DNA from: Vibrio sp. DW001
Lineage (GTDB): Bacteria; Pseudomonadota; Gammaproteobacteria; Enterobacterales; Vibrionaceae
NCBI RefSeq assembly: GCF_029016285.1
Contig: NZ_CP091976.1
Location: 1,488,001 to 1,552,000, forward strand
Reading direction: 5' to 3'
Length of the DNA: 64,000 nucleotides
Shown: positions 25,285 to 35,524 of the stretch, in pieces
How positions within the stretch are numbered: the stretch's first letter is position 1
Layout: each line of letters starts with the position of its first letter
The notes under the pieces: generated by a model
What the model saw: only the letters and a program-made list of their open reading frames with translations
Database searches by the model: none
Told to the model about the DNA's origin: nothing
Translations under genes and position numbers: made by a program

Positions 25285-27114
25285 ATGAATGAAAAGCTAC
25301 TAATGCAGATTGGTTTGGTTGATCAAGTGACCAAACCATTGCGAGGTGTCACCAAAGATATGCAATCTTCTATGGATTTAGGCCGTAGAGGGGTGCGTAA
25401 CGTTGCGACAGGCGCAGCGGGTTTGGTGGCGACCGGATTGGCGATTCAAAATGCACTCATGCCGGCTATCGAAATTGATAGAAAGATAGGTGAAGTAAAA
25501 TCACTGGGTGTGGTTCAGCAAGATTTAGACAAGCTAGAGAAAACCGCTTTGTCTTTCTCTGCTCAGTATGGCAAATCCGCCACGGAATTTATTGGCGCTT
25601 CTTACGATATCAAATCGGCGATGGGCAATATTAACGGTGATCAACTCGCCGACATTACCAATAGCTCTGCGGTGCTCGCCGCTGCCACTAAAGCCGATAC
25701 CGCAACCATCACCAATTACATGGGTACCATGTACGGCGTGTTTAAAAATCATGCCGATGAAATGGGTGTGGGTATTTGGTCTAAAACCGTGGCAGGTATG
25801 ACGGCGCAATCGGTAGAGATGTTTAAAACCACGGGCTCAGGCATGAGCAGTGCGTTTACCAGTGTGGGCGCCGACGCAACCAGCGCAGGCATTGCCATGG
25901 AAGAACAGATGGCGATTCTAGGCACATTGCAATCGACCATGAGCGGCAGTGAAGCGGGTACCAAATACCGGGCATTCATTGGTGGTGTATCCAAAGCTCA
26001 GGACAAACTCAATTTAAGCTTTACCGATAGCCAAGGGGAAATGCTCCCCATGCTCGATATCCTAGATAAATTAAAGGGTAAATACGGCGATACGTTAGAT
26101 GTGGCCGAATCGGCCGAGCTTAAAGAAGCCTTTGGTACCAAAGAAGCCAGCGCCATGATCAAGCTATTGATGGCCGATACCGATGGTTTGGCGGCGAGTA
26201 TCGAAACACTGGGTAATGTTCAGGGTATGGCGAAAGCCGAAGAAATGGCCGCAGCCATGACCGACCAATGGCAGCGTTTAGAATCGGTTTGGTTTGCGGT
26301 TCGAGCCTCTGTTTTTGGCGCTGTATTGCCTTCCATTAATGCCGTTATCGGTTCAATGGCGGATGGCATGATGGTCATTGTAGGTTGGGTAGATGAGTTC
26401 CCAATCTTAGGTCAAATCCTTGGTTGGGTCGCACTGGCAGGCTTGTCTTTGGGTGGAGTTGTTGCAGCGTTGTCGCTGAGTATGGGCATTGCGCAAATGA
26501 TGTCTGCAGGTTGGGGCGTCACCATGGGTGTACTCAAGGCCATTATGCTTGTCACAAGAGTGGCAACATTAGGGCTGACCTCGGCGGTGTGGACATTTGG
26601 CGCGGCTTTACTTGCTACGCCTATTGGTTGGGTTATCGGTATTGTCGCGCTGCTCGTTGGCGCGATAGCCGCCGCTATCTATTGGTGGGACGACTTGAAA
26701 GCGACGTTCGGAGATTCAACGATTTTTAAGATGCTTGGCAATGTTATTGAATGGATTGTCGACAAGCTCAACATGATACCGGGTATCGATATCGAGTTTA
26801 ACGCCTCGAGTATGCCAGATCTTGATGCGGCAACGGCCGCGCAAACCGTTGAACGAACGGCGCCCAAAGAAATCACCGCCGCCGCGATTGCCTCCGACAG
26901 CGCCATGATGCCGACATCAGATTCAACAGAACTGTTTGCTTATAAGAATGCGCAAAACATCGCGAAGCCGTCACCTTCTGCTATCTCGCAGCTCACAACA
27001 AACAATAATCAACAGGGTGGAAAGGTGAATTCCTACGGCGACGTGTACATCACCGCACCAAATGGAATGACACCTGATCAACTTGCTGAATGGGATGAAC
27101 TCAATGCTGGATAG
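25285..27114 (+). CDS. Tail tape measure protein
   Basis: 609 residues, TP901-type N terminus (ALSFSAQYGKSATEFIGASY, EEQMAILGTLQSTMSGSEAG, KYRAFIGGVSKAQDKL). Hydrophobic helices occur at about 380-470. Sets tail length and passes DNA through the inner membrane. Shorter than P2 GpT, suggesting a shorter tail. Confidence 0.9.
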   Translation: MNEKLLMQIGLVDQVTKPLRGVTKDMQSSMDLGRRGVRNVATGAAGLVATGLAIQNALMPAIEIDRKIGEVKSLGVVQQDLDKLEKTALSFSAQYGKSATEFIGASYDIKSAMGNINGDQLADITNSSAVLAAATKADTATITNYMGTMYGVFKNHADEMGVGIWSKTVAGMTAQSVEMFKTTGSGMSSAFTSVGADATSAGIAMEEQMAILGTLQSTMSGSEAGTKYRAFIGGVSKAQDKLNLSFTDSQGEMLPMLDILDKLKGKYGDTLDVAESAELKEAFGTKEASAMIKLLMADTDGLAASIETLGNVQGMAKAEEMAAAMTDQWQRLESVWFAVRASVFGAVLPSINAVIGSMADGMMVIVGWVDEFPILGQILGWVALAGLSLGGVVAALSLSMGIAQMMSAGWGVTMGVLKAIMLVTRVATLGLTSAVWTFGAALLATPIGWVIGIVALLVGAIAAAIYWWDDLKATFGDSTIFKMLGNVIEWIVDKLNMIPGIDIEFNASSMPDLDAATAAQTVERTAPKEITAAAIASDSAMMPTSDSTELFAYKNAQNIAKPSPSAISQLTTNNNQQGGKVNSYGDVYITAPNGMTPDQLAEWDELNAG

Positions 27115-27448
27115 TGATGATAAATACACTGATATTAAAGTGATCGATGGCGGTTGGGATCTGGATTCAGGCCAACAAGCCACCTTGTGCAATAACCTTT
27201 ATAGCGTGGCTCAAGATATTAAACACGCGATCATGGAATCGGGGTTGGCTCGTTTATTGGTTGCCGAACGAAACCCCGCATTACGCGCCGATGTCTTTGT
27301 CCAGATAGAGCAAAAAGCCGAGCTGGACACGCGAATTGTTCCGGGTAGTGCAACCGTAACGGAACTATCACCAGGTGAAATATTATTAACCGCAACCGCC
27401 TATGAATTTGGCGGGCTAGAACTGTCAGTTTTAGAGGACAACGTATGA
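27104..27448 (+). CDS. Baseplate/tail protein, DUF2590 family
   Basis: 114 residues from ATG 27104, overlapping the tape measure stop. IKVIDGGWDLDSGQQATLCN, then MESGLARLLVAERNPALRAD is the DUF2590 pattern. Between tape measure and baseplate J, where the GpW-like wedge protein lies. Confidence 0.78.
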   Translation: MLDSDDKYTDIKVIDGGWDLDSGQQATLCNNLYSVAQDIKHAIMESGLARLLVAERNPALRADVFVQIEQKAELDTRIVPGSATVTELSPGEILLTATAYEFGGLELSVLEDNV

Positions 27449-28650
27449 GTAAAAGACCGACAGCTGATTTTGTAAAAATCTTATCTGATGCCGGTGTGCC
27501 GGTGACAGAAGCGGAACTGGAAACAAAGTTAAAACAAGAAGTTTCTGGGGCTGGCAGTGAAGTGTCTAACGATTCGAAAATGTCACCGTTCTGGCGTTGG
27601 GTGAGCGCGGCTGTGGTTAAGCCTGTTCTTTGGTTGATTGAAATATTGTTAGCCGCGCATGTTATGCCAAATATGTTTGTCGGTACCGCAGAGCGTTGGG
27701 CGTTAGAGCTTAAAGCATGGGAGTTGGATGTAGAACCTAAAGGCGCCGTAAAAACACAGGGTCAAATTACCCTAACGAAAGCCAATCAAGCTGACGCGGT
27801 CACCGTGGCCGAAGGGGCCATTATTCAAACCTTGCCGATTGATGGCGTGATTTACCGCGTTAAAGTATTGGCCCAAAGCGTGATTGATGTGGGCAATGCC
27901 ACGGGTAAAGTATTGGTTGAAGCCTTGGAAGCAGGCGCGGCCTATAACTTACCCGCCGGCTATTTTAATATCTTGCCAGAAGCGCTACCGGGTATTGTCG
28001 CCGCAGAAAATGAACCCGACTGGATAACCCAATTGGGCGCCAACGCCGAAACCGATGAAGAGTTGGCCTTAAGGCTACAAAACGCGTTTACCAGCTCTGG
28101 CGAGTGGCATATTGATGACGCTTATCGTTCTATTATTTCCAGTGAAGCGGGTGTGCGTAGCGACAATGTTTACTTCAAGAACACCGGTCATATTCAGCCT
28201 GGTACGGCCGACGCCTTAATCGTGATGGAAGTGGGGCCAACCCCTCAAGCGACGTTAGACAAATTAAATACGCATATTATGGATAACGGCCATCATGGCC
28301 ATGGTGATGTGCTCACTTGTAAAGCGATGCCAGATAGTGATCAGGATGTGATTGCCGATGTGGTGTTGGTGACTAACTTAGATGAACAACAAAAAGCGGA
28401 TGAGTTGACCGAAGTTGAAAATCGTATTCGAGCGGCATTTCGTGAAACCGAAGGCTATCCAGAAATGACCAGAGCAAAGCCCAATAGCCGCTTTAGCTTG
28501 TCACTACTTGGCAGTGAAATTCATACCAATATGACCAGGGTTGCATCGGTGAAGTTCACCGTGGGTGAAAAGGTACAGGAAGATATTACAAGCCAGTTAG
28601 AGCAGCCTCGTATTAACTCGTTAATCGTTCGGGAGTTGGTGAATGGATAA
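27445..28650 (+). CDS. Baseplate J-like wedge protein
   Basis: 401 residues. MFVGTAERWALELKAWELDV, then a beta-rich domain (AVTVAEGAIIQTLPIDG, YNLPAGYFNILPEALPGI) and the GpJ-type AETDEELALRLQNAF. Part of the baseplate wedge that triggers sheath contraction. ATGA overlap upstream and 8-base overlap downstream. Confidence 0.9.
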   Translation: MSKRPTADFVKILSDAGVPVTEAELETKLKQEVSGAGSEVSNDSKMSPFWRWVSAAVVKPVLWLIEILLAAHVMPNMFVGTAERWALELKAWELDVEPKGAVKTQGQITLTKANQADAVTVAEGAIIQTLPIDGVIYRVKVLAQSVIDVGNATGKVLVEALEAGAAYNLPAGYFNILPEALPGIVAAENEPDWITQLGANAETDEELALRLQNAFTSSGEWHIDDAYRSIISSEAGVRSDNVYFKNTGHIQPGTADALIVMEVGPTPQATLDKLNTHIMDNGHHGHGDVLTCKAMPDSDQDVIADVVLVTNLDEQQKADELTEVENRIRAAFRETEGYPEMTRAKPNSRFSLSLLGSEIHTNMTRVASVKFTVGEKVQEDITSQLEQPRINSLIVRELVNG

Positions 28651-29314
28651 TCAAAACCAACACGCCCCTAAACTACCAAAAACCGTGATCCCTTGGTGGC
28701 AAGATGGCAACACCACATCAGAAGAGAAGAAAGAACCCTTCTTTTTATCCGGTGGCGTATTTACCTTTATTCAATTGGTGTGGGGATGGTTGTTGTTTCC
28801 CCTGCAGCAGATGGACGCATTAACGTGCAGCGAACCGTTGTTAAACTTATTAGCATGGGACCGAGACATTCAACGTTTTAATGGTGAGCCACTAGCCTTA
28901 TTTCGTAAGCGGGTGAAGTACGCCGCTATCAATGCCAAAGACGCCGGAAGCGTGGCGGGATTTAAACGAATATTTGAACGTTTAGGTATCGGTATTGTGG
29001 ACTTTAAAGAACGTGAAGATGTGGTGCAGTGGGATGTGTGCACCATTGAGTTAACCGACAGCGATGTTTCACAAAACAGTAAGCTGGTTCAAACCCTCAT
29101 TGAACAATATGGCCGAACCTGCAGACGCTATCGCTTTCAGGTGACCTACCCAGCAACAATTTTTTTAGCGTGTGGGGAATTCTCTCACTCCTTTGCTATC
29201 TACCATGCTGCAAACAAGCTTGAAACTTCGGTTCGGTTTGTGGCCAATTCCATTGAACATCAGCAGCAGGTATTTACTGCGAGTCTTTCTTCCGTCAATA
29301 AGGGGAGTAATTAA
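28643..29314 (+). CDS. Tail protein I (GpI-like)
   Basis: 223 residues: CSEPLLNLLAWDRDIQRF and FRKRVKYAAINAKDAGSVAG match GpI, which joins baseplate wedge to fibre. Follows GpJ with overlap. Confidence 0.88.
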   Translation: MDNQNQHAPKLPKTVIPWWQDGNTTSEEKKEPFFLSGGVFTFIQLVWGWLLFPLQQMDALTCSEPLLNLLAWDRDIQRFNGEPLALFRKRVKYAAINAKDAGSVAGFKRIFERLGIGIVDFKEREDVVQWDVCTIELTDSDVSQNSKLVQTLIEQYGRTCRRYRFQVTYPATIFLACGEFSHSFAIYHAANKLETSVRFVANSIEHQQQVFTASLSSVNKGSN

Positions 29315-29316
29315 TC

Positions 29317-30636
29317 ATGAGCCAAGCGGCTATCCCATTACAGTTTGAACAATATATGCAAAATCAGATCAGTGTTGGCAAATCACCAGATATGAATGAA
29401 ATGGTTTTTGCCTATATTCCTGACCTCGATTTAGAACAACCCATCGACAGAACGCAGGGTTTACCTGATGTGGCTAAGTGGGTGTATCAACAAGACATTG
29501 ACCAGGTTGGTAAAGTGTGTGACAACGCTCTAGCCTATTCGGTGGTGATTGCTGGCAGTGTGGCTGAATTTACATTCAACGCTATTTATCTGCGTGACAA
29601 AAACGTACCAAATTCGTGCGGCATGGTGGTGCATAAACCCGATGAAACCAAAGAAAACGGCTCAAGCGTCACCAAATCACTGCTTCAAGAATACGTGGGC
29701 GCGGCCGAAATTGTAGGTGTAATTGTTGATGCAGGAACCTGGCAAATAGATTATCAAGCCAGGTTAAAAGGCATTGAAGAAGACCACCGTTTGGCCTGCT
29801 TAGATACTTACGGCCATACCGCTTTTGTTGATGGTTTTGATGTTACCCAACAAGCCGATGTTACTAAATATCTAATTTCACCTGGTGTGGTTTATGTAGG
29901 CGGTTTACGTGGTGTGCTTACCAACGAAATTATTCAAACCATTGTGACCAAACCTACCGACATTTATTTGGATGTTCACCGCGCAGGTACCAGTACCTCT
30001 AAGTGGGAGAATATTCTAGAGGTTCGTGTTTCTGATGTGGTACTAGCTGATCATGTTGTGAATGGTGTTCAGCATTATGTGGCGAAATTAGTGGGTATTG
30101 ATGCTGATGGTTCGGTAGATGATTGGCGGATTAAAGGGGGATTGGCTGAACATGAGCAGCAAACTGACCCTCATCAGCAATACGCTAAAAGAACTGATTT
30201 ATACAGCCGTACGCTAGTTACGCCTCTTGTTGAGCAGAAGGGACAAGATTGGTTAGGTGTTGATTATGATGATTCAGATGCAGTGGGAGCGAATCCTACA
30301 GCGAAGATATACCCAGATGGCACTATTATAGGGTCAACAGAAAATGGCTCCTACATTAAATACCCAAACGGTGATCTTGAGTGCAGTGTATATACAGTAG
30401 GCACATTTTCCTTTGCGCCATTTGGAAACACCGCTTATGCCGATGTAAGACAAACCTTTCCAATAGCATTCATCGACTTACCAAAAGTAAATCCATCTGC
30501 AAACATAAACAACCAAGTGTCATATACAGGGCATTGCATCCCGTTTAATGGCTACAGTGACATTAGAGTCTGTGCAGACTCTGCAGGAACCTACACTACA
30601 AATTATGGCTATATCGCTAAAGGCAGGTGGAAATAA
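29317..30636 (+). CDS. Tail fibre (receptor-binding) protein
   Basis: 439 residues. The N-terminal part (FEQYMQNQISVGKSPDMNEM, GTWQIDYQARLKGIEE) is a tail-attachment domain like DUF3751. The fibre motif HEQQTDPHQQYAKR lies near 285-298. The C-terminal ~150 residues are beta-rich and look different in composition (SENGSYIKYPNGDLE, GYIAKGRWK), so this is the likely host-range tip. Its TAA stop shares a base with the next ATG. Confidence 0.87.
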   Translation: MSQAAIPLQFEQYMQNQISVGKSPDMNEMVFAYIPDLDLEQPIDRTQGLPDVAKWVYQQDIDQVGKVCDNALAYSVVIAGSVAEFTFNAIYLRDKNVPNSCGMVVHKPDETKENGSSVTKSLLQEYVGAAEIVGVIVDAGTWQIDYQARLKGIEEDHRLACLDTYGHTAFVDGFDVTQQADVTKYLISPGVVYVGGLRGVLTNEIIQTIVTKPTDIYLDVHRAGTSTSKWENILEVRVSDVVLADHVVNGVQHYVAKLVGIDADGSVDDWRIKGGLAEHEQQTDPHQQYAKRTDLYSRTLVTPLVEQKGQDWLGVDYDDSDAVGANPTAKIYPDGTIIGSTENGSYIKYPNGDLECSVYTVGTFSFAPFGNTAYADVRQTFPIAFIDLPKVNPSANINNQVSYTGHCIPFNGYSDIRVCADSAGTYTTNYGYIAKGRWK

Positions 30637-31175
30637 TGAGATTCTATGATTTGATGCTTACACCACTGACGGGTAAAACATTTTTGCAGCAGAATGAAGC
30701 TGGAACGTGCATAGAACAGATAGATGAGCGTGTGTCTGTTTATTTCCAATCTGTAGATTTAAAAAAATATGAGCGTACCTTTGATATTGAGGGTTACCCG
30801 ACTCTCAAGGAGTACGCCCTAGATGACAATGGGGAGCGTTATAGCTTTTACCTGATTGAACCTGATAGCAATGGTGTATATCAGCCAGATGAGAAAGCGA
30901 TTGAACTAACTCAAAACCAAACATTTTATAAAGCAGAATATGATTGGGCTGCATCTCAGTTGGACTTTGTAGACTTGCAGTTGAAATATATAGCAAGCTC
31001 CGATAGTCGGGCTGTTTCTACTAGTGATGCTTGGTTCGAGTACGCTAGAGCACTGAGAGACTATTGCTCGAAAACGACCGATATGAATGGCAGAAAAACA
31101 TATATCGTTAATGATATTTCTTCGAAGTGCGTTGTTGGAGTGAATGGCAGACCTGTCGCTCCAGACGAGGTTTAA
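30636..31175 (+). CDS. Tail fibre assembly-like protein
   Basis: 179 residues from ATG 30636, overlapping the fibre stop (TAATG). The motif WFEYARALRDYC is like the W-x-Y-x-x-x-L-x-x-Y of fibre assembly chaperones. AT-rich and likely exchanged together with the fibre tip. Without a search the family is tentative. Confidence 0.6.
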   Translation: MRFYDLMLTPLTGKTFLQQNEAGTCIEQIDERVSVYFQSVDLKKYERTFDIEGYPTLKEYALDDNGERYSFYLIEPDSNGVYQPDEKAIELTQNQTFYKAEYDWAASQLDFVDLQLKYIASSDSRAVSTSDAWFEYARALRDYCSKTTDMNGRKTYIVNDISSKCVVGVNGRPVAPDEV

Positions 31176-32066
31176 ATGAGTTGGAAACAATCCCCACTAA
31201 GTTGGCCTAGCCGTTCGCAAGCAATTCAAACCAGTGCCGAGCAGGTAACAGATCTAATCGGCACAACGATGAATGATGCCGTTAGCCGTTTGACTACTCT
31301 TGAAAGTGACGCCAATTACGGGCGTCACGCTTTAAGTACCGAAGCCGAGGCATTGTTGGGGCTTCGTGCTGATCTGGAATTATTGCTTAATCAAGGAACC
31401 GTGTTGAGTGTTTCGCCTTATCAGTTTCAAGTCGGCAGCTCATTAGACTCGGGACATTATCTAAACCCGCAAGCGGCCATCAATGTACTTAAGGCCAAAT
31501 TGCGGGACCATACAGATACGTATAGACCGATTGGTGAGTTGCATTGTATTGCTGTCATGGTGACGTCCTCACAATTGGCCACGTTCGCGAGTAATTTGGC
31601 CGAACTGGTGTCGGCTTTTCCGTTGCCAGAATGGTGTCAGGTGGCAAGACAATCCAAAGCGCTAACCACAAATGAAACAAACAAGTTTCACCAACCTGCG
31701 GAGATTGTTCAACCCCGCTTTAAGCCTACGGCGAGTCTCAACGTTAATCCGCTAGGTGACTACTTAACGCTGCAAGGTGCTCAATTAGCCACCCTTGAAT
31801 CATTGGCCAATGACAAAACCAACGTGATCGATAAGTTGCAGACACTTGCGACAAAACGAGCCACTAAGTTGAGTGATATTCAAAATCAGATTAATGCACT
31901 TAAAAATCTAAAAGGGTCGGTTTGGTCGATGAGTTTAACGGGTAATGCCGAAAGTATAGCGACACAACTATCGCAAGCTGGCGTACCTAATACTCATCAA
32001 CATACGTTAGCCAGTCTATTGATTAGCGATAAACCACTGACGTTCTTTAAAGACTTACTTTGTTAG
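31176..32066 (+). CDS. Tail/baseplate-region protein, function unknown
   Basis: 296 residues. Helical N terminus (AVSRLTTLESDANYGRHAL), a conserved-looking YQFQVGSSLDSGHYLNPQAA, and a long C-terminal helical part. Sits between the fibre and baseplate hub genes as in HP1/K139. Structural role is inferred from place. Confidence 0.65.
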   Translation: MSWKQSPLSWPSRSQAIQTSAEQVTDLIGTTMNDAVSRLTTLESDANYGRHALSTEAEALLGLRADLELLLNQGTVLSVSPYQFQVGSSLDSGHYLNPQAAINVLKAKLRDHTDTYRPIGELHCIAVMVTSSQLATFASNLAELVSAFPLPEWCQVARQSKALTTNETNKFHQPAEIVQPRFKPTASLNVNPLGDYLTLQGAQLATLESLANDKTNVIDKLQTLATKRATKLSDIQNQINALKNLKGSVWSMSLTGNAESIATQLSQAGVPNTHQHTLASLLISDKPLTFFKDLLC

Positions 32067-32076
32067 GAGAAATGCG

Positions 32077-32556
32077 ATGTTAGCGTTAGACGGTATCGTG
32101 ATAGGTTTGGATTCAATGAAGGTCGATATGTCGATGGAACTTAAAGACCAGGACATGAGCGGCCAATCTTCTGGTACCGATGCGGCAGAGCAAGGTGATA
32201 AGGGGAAAAAGTTAACCATTAGTGGGCGAATTCCGTTTATCAGCATGGCTAATCTGACGCTACTCTATTCAATGGCTTCTGACAAAGACGACACCAATGC
32301 ACGTAAAATCTACCGCATTGGTAACGACATTGCGCTGGCGCTGAAAATTCGCCAGGTGAAATTTACGGGCCGAATCAGCGCCCGTGAGCATGACAGCTTG
32401 CAGGCGTGGAATGTCTCTTTTGAACTGCGAGAGCATAACAGCGTAGCGGAACAAAAAGAGCAGCGAACCAAAGAACAAACCAAGCCAGAGCAAAGGGAAA
32501 ATACGCAACTTAAACAAGCCTTAGCCCAAGCCCAAGCCGATGAGGCAACCCAATGA
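32077..32556 (+). CDS. Baseplate-complex protein
   Basis: 159 residues: LALDGIVIGLDSMKVDMSM, ISGRIPFISMANLTLLYSMA, then a Gln/Glu/Lys-rich tail (~120-159). Overlaps the hub-spike gene (ATGA). Probably a tube-terminator or adaptor near the hub. Confidence 0.65.
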   Translation: MLALDGIVIGLDSMKVDMSMELKDQDMSGQSSGTDAAEQGDKGKKLTISGRIPFISMANLTLLYSMASDKDDTNARKIYRIGNDIALALKIRQVKFTGRISAREHDSLQAWNVSFELREHNSVAEQKEQRTKEQTKPEQRENTQLKQALAQAQADEATQ

Positions 32557-34199
32557 AGCTAGAGAAACGCCTTTACATCAGTAATGAAGAAGTGAGTTTG
32601 GTCAGCAACATGGTGAGCCTAAAACTGTCTCTTGGTGGTGTTGGTATCTTTAAAATCAAGGCACAGTTACCGCCAGAAAGGTTTGACTCGGTTCGCCTTG
32701 ATATTGGTTACGAGAATAAAATGCAGCCCTGGTTTGAGGGGTATATTGATAAGGTTCAACCTGCAGAAAACGGCTTCTATAAAGTGAACGTAAAAGAGCT
32801 TTCGGGCATTCTTGCCAAGCGTTGGCCGATTAGCCTAGAGCACCCAACAGTGAAAGAGGTGATCGATAAACTGGCTGCGTTAACCGGATTAGAATTCAAA
32901 CTGCCTCAGCAAGATTACATCAATAAAACCATCCCAAACTTTGTGTGTCAGGGTAGCGGCTATCAATGTTTAGAGCAGATAGCGAAAGCATTTTCCATTA
33001 ATGATTATGCCTGGTACCAACATACCGATCAGGTGGTTCATTTTGGTTGTTATCAAGATTCGATATTTTTCAATAAACCCATCACAGTACCACCGGAATT
33101 TAGCACCAGACAACAAGGTGACAATATTACCTTCGTCCCGTTCCCGATGCTTAGACCGGGTAGGGTAATGAACGATAAACGTATTATTCGCCTTGATCTG
33201 ATTGAAGATGAAATGACGGCCTATTGGAAAGCCACGGAAACCGACATTTCGCCAAAGAAGCGCGAAACACTGCAAAACTTCCCTGAACTCGCGGCAGGTT
33301 TTCATTTGCCCAAATTTGGCCGAGTGGAAGCCGTGCGAGATAACGCCAAAGCAGGCCAGGTGAATGACCCGTTTCGGCCTCGCTACGCCATCGATGTTCA
33401 AATGCTCGATGAAAACCTTGAACCCGACAACAAAGTGCCCGTATATAAATCCATACCGATGCCGGTCACCATGAGCGGCCATGAATCTGGTTTACTGGCC
33501 TACCCACTAGAAGGCACATTAGTTGAAATCGCTTTTGCTTATGGCCGTAACGATAGACCAATTATTCGCTGCATTTACGGTCGTGATTACGCACTGCCAA
33601 CCATTGAACCAGGCGAACAACTTCAGCAGCAGCGCGAAGAAGTAAGCCGCCGCATCGATGCCGCTGGAAATATCACAGAAAAAACAGACCAAACTTACAC
33701 TCAATCCGCCTTTGAAATTCTGGATAAAGCGAGCCAATACAAAGGTGAATTTGGCAAGCATCACATCACTGTCGATGAACATAGCCTAGAGGAAATAGTA
33801 GGCAAGAAAGTGATAGAAGCCCTTGGCGCCATAGAACTATTAGCAGGTGATGATGTAACGTTAGGTAGCTTAGGCAATATGCAGGTTGCGACTGCAGGTG
33901 AATTAATTGAAACCATTGGTAAAGTTAGGCGCAGTATTGCTGCAGAACATCAGTGGCTACAAGCACCAAAGACTTGGATAGGCTCTAAAGAAGAAAATGT
34001 GTTGATTTTACTTAGCGAATTGATGCAAGTGGTGAAAGAACTGGCTGATACTGCGGCGAGTCATTCACATCCTTATTCATGGAGTGACCCCGCAGGTGCA
34101 GGTAGCACATCACCACCTAGTCAGTCAGGTGATTTCGCGGGACATGGTGGTGATAGTGGGGCATTGAAAGCAAGACTAGACCCAATAACTAAAACATAG
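32553..34199 (+). CDS. Baseplate hub and spike protein (GpD-GpV-like fusion)
   Basis: 548 residues. The N-terminal ~330 resemble a GpD/gp27 hub (IDKVQPAENGFYKVNVKELS, LEQIAKAFSINDYAWYQ). Next is a gp5-like OB part (PVTMSGHESGLLAYPLEGT, AYGRNDRPIIRCIYG). Near residue 505 the tip motif SHSHPYSW suggests a metal-binding His-x-His apex. This is the membrane-piercing device. Last gene of the late operon, followed by a terminator. Confidence 0.85.
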   Translation: MKLEKRLYISNEEVSLVSNMVSLKLSLGGVGIFKIKAQLPPERFDSVRLDIGYENKMQPWFEGYIDKVQPAENGFYKVNVKELSGILAKRWPISLEHPTVKEVIDKLAALTGLEFKLPQQDYINKTIPNFVCQGSGYQCLEQIAKAFSINDYAWYQHTDQVVHFGCYQDSIFFNKPITVPPEFSTRQQGDNITFVPFPMLRPGRVMNDKRIIRLDLIEDEMTAYWKATETDISPKKRETLQNFPELAAGFHLPKFGRVEAVRDNAKAGQVNDPFRPRYAIDVQMLDENLEPDNKVPVYKSIPMPVTMSGHESGLLAYPLEGTLVEIAFAYGRNDRPIIRCIYGRDYALPTIEPGEQLQQQREEVSRRIDAAGNITEKTDQTYTQSAFEILDKASQYKGEFGKHHITVDEHSLEEIVGKKVIEALGAIELLAGDDVTLGSLGNMQVATAGELIETIGKVRRSIAAEHQWLQAPKTWIGSKEENVLILLSELMQVVKELADTAASHSHPYSWSDPAGAGSTSPPSQSGDFAGHGGDSGALKARLDPITKT

Positions 34200-34221
34200 A
34201 CCTATAAACACTCACACAATC

Positions 34222-34250
34222 AACGCAGTCAATCGGCTGCGTTTTCTTTT
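34222..34250 (+). terminator. Late operon terminator
   Basis: AACGCAG (34222-34228) pairs with CTGCGTT (34237-34243), followed by TTTCTTTT. Located 23 bp after the spike gene stop. Confidence 0.8.
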
Positions 34251-34351
34251 ACCTTGCATCTAAGTATCACGCAGAACCATGCACGAGTGACAGCGCGAAG
34301 ATATAGCTACGGAATAACACAACCAAGTGACGGAATCCGCACTCCTCTACA

Positions 34352-34370
34352 CCCGCCTGCGCGGTTTTTT
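34352..34370 (+). terminator. Second terminator-like hairpin after the late operon
   Basis: CCGC pairs with GCGG around CTGC, followed by six T's. A back-up terminator; the stem is short. Confidence 0.5.
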
Positions 34371-34821
34371 GAGTGTTTTTTTTGCAGTTTTGGATTACTG
34401 AAATTTCGCCATTAATCTCGAAGCACAAACAACGCTACAAGCCTTACGGTATATAAGGTCTAGCAAACCATTAAAGTAGCCTAAAACGGCTTAAAATCGC
34501 TTAAATAAAAGATCAACGATTACATGTTTTATGCGGTTTTTTGCAAAAATAGCGCTAATAAAGATCTAGTGTAAAAAGGTAACTTATTGAAAAATAGTTA
34601 TTTAATGATTTTCCGTCAGAAAATAGAATGATCTGATAGTGAGATTAAAGATCTATTTGAATGGCGGTGAAGCTAGGTGGAGTATGGCTTTAGAGGGAAT
34701 TTCAATCCTTTTACAAAATTTCAATTTTGAAAAAATGGTTTGTTATGAATTCGATGAAAAGTAAGGGATGAAATTGTCGAAGAAAGTTGGAGTTTCGTGG
34801 GAATTAAAAGCCTGTCTCATT
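34371..34821. other. AT-rich spacer at the start of the right cargo block
   Basis: No substantial ORF. A 26-codon frame at 34684-34764 has GGTGGAG before its ATG, but the peptide has no recognisable feature. CAAAAT-TTCA-ATTTTG forms a small hairpin. Sequence composition changes sharply here from the late genes. Confidence 0.4.
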
Positions 34822-35523
34822 CTATTTTAGATGATCGAGTAACTTAAATGCGTATTCTTCAATGATAGCATTTGACCAAACATCCTTCATTTTGACAGTT
34901 TTAGCCGCATTGGAGTATTTGTCTTTATTACTGACAATATCTTCTAATGAGATTATCAAATCATTAATAATTGTGGTTTCACCATAATGGTTTCCAGCTA
35001 ACTTAAATGCAGCTTGAGGGATATGTCCCCACTCTTTGTACATGGCTAATATATCAAAAATGTCTTTGTATGGAGCCGTGAATTTTCTATCGGAGTTTGC
35101 TAGTAACTTTGTATAAAAACAAGATGTTTGATCTAGGAAAGGTACGGGGAATCTATTCGTGTCATATTCGTAAGTTAGATCATAGTCATCGCAACTAAGA
35201 AACTCCAACTTGATGTTAGTGCCATTAAGAGTGATGAATGTTCGAACGGCGTCTCTATCGGCCCTAATCTCGCGAGCATAAGTAAACTCCTTTTTGACTA
35301 GTTCACCAAGAGATATGTTGGTTACATGCTCTCTTATTGCTCTATAAGATGCTTTGTTTGGGCAGAGAAAATCAATATCTATCGATTCTCGATACTCATC
35401 AAGTTCTAAGGCGATGCGAGTACCGCCTCCGAACAAAATATTATTTTCACAAAAAAAGTCAGCGTTAAAATTCTCTAACGCTGACTCTATAATTTGATGA
35501 TGTGGGATTTTGTATTTTGCCAT
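34822..35523 (-). CDS. Nucleotidyltransferase of AbiEii/AbiGii toxin type
   Basis: 233 residues from ATG 35523, which follows the partner stop by one base (TGATATG). The NTase signature is FGGGTRIALELDEYRESIDI followed by DF (Asp pair), then IKLEFLSCDD. AbiEii toxins are type IV toxin partners that transfer nucleotides to tRNA or other targets and cause abortive infection. The gene before it is the presumed antitoxin. Location in phage cargo fits an anti-phage or maintenance role; the partner is not an obvious AbiEi. Confidence 0.8.
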   Translation of the reverse strand: MAKYKIPHHQIIESALENFNADFFCENNILFGGGTRIALELDEYRESIDIDFLCPNKASYRAIREHVTNISLGELVKKEFTYAREIRADRDAVRTFITLNGTNIKLEFLSCDDYDLTYEYDTNRFPVPFLDQTSCFYTKLLANSDRKFTAPYKDIFDILAMYKEWGHIPQAAFKLAGNHYGETTIINDLIISLEDIVSNKDKYSNAAKTVKMKDVWSNAIIEEYAFKLLDHLK

Positions 35524-35524
35524 A

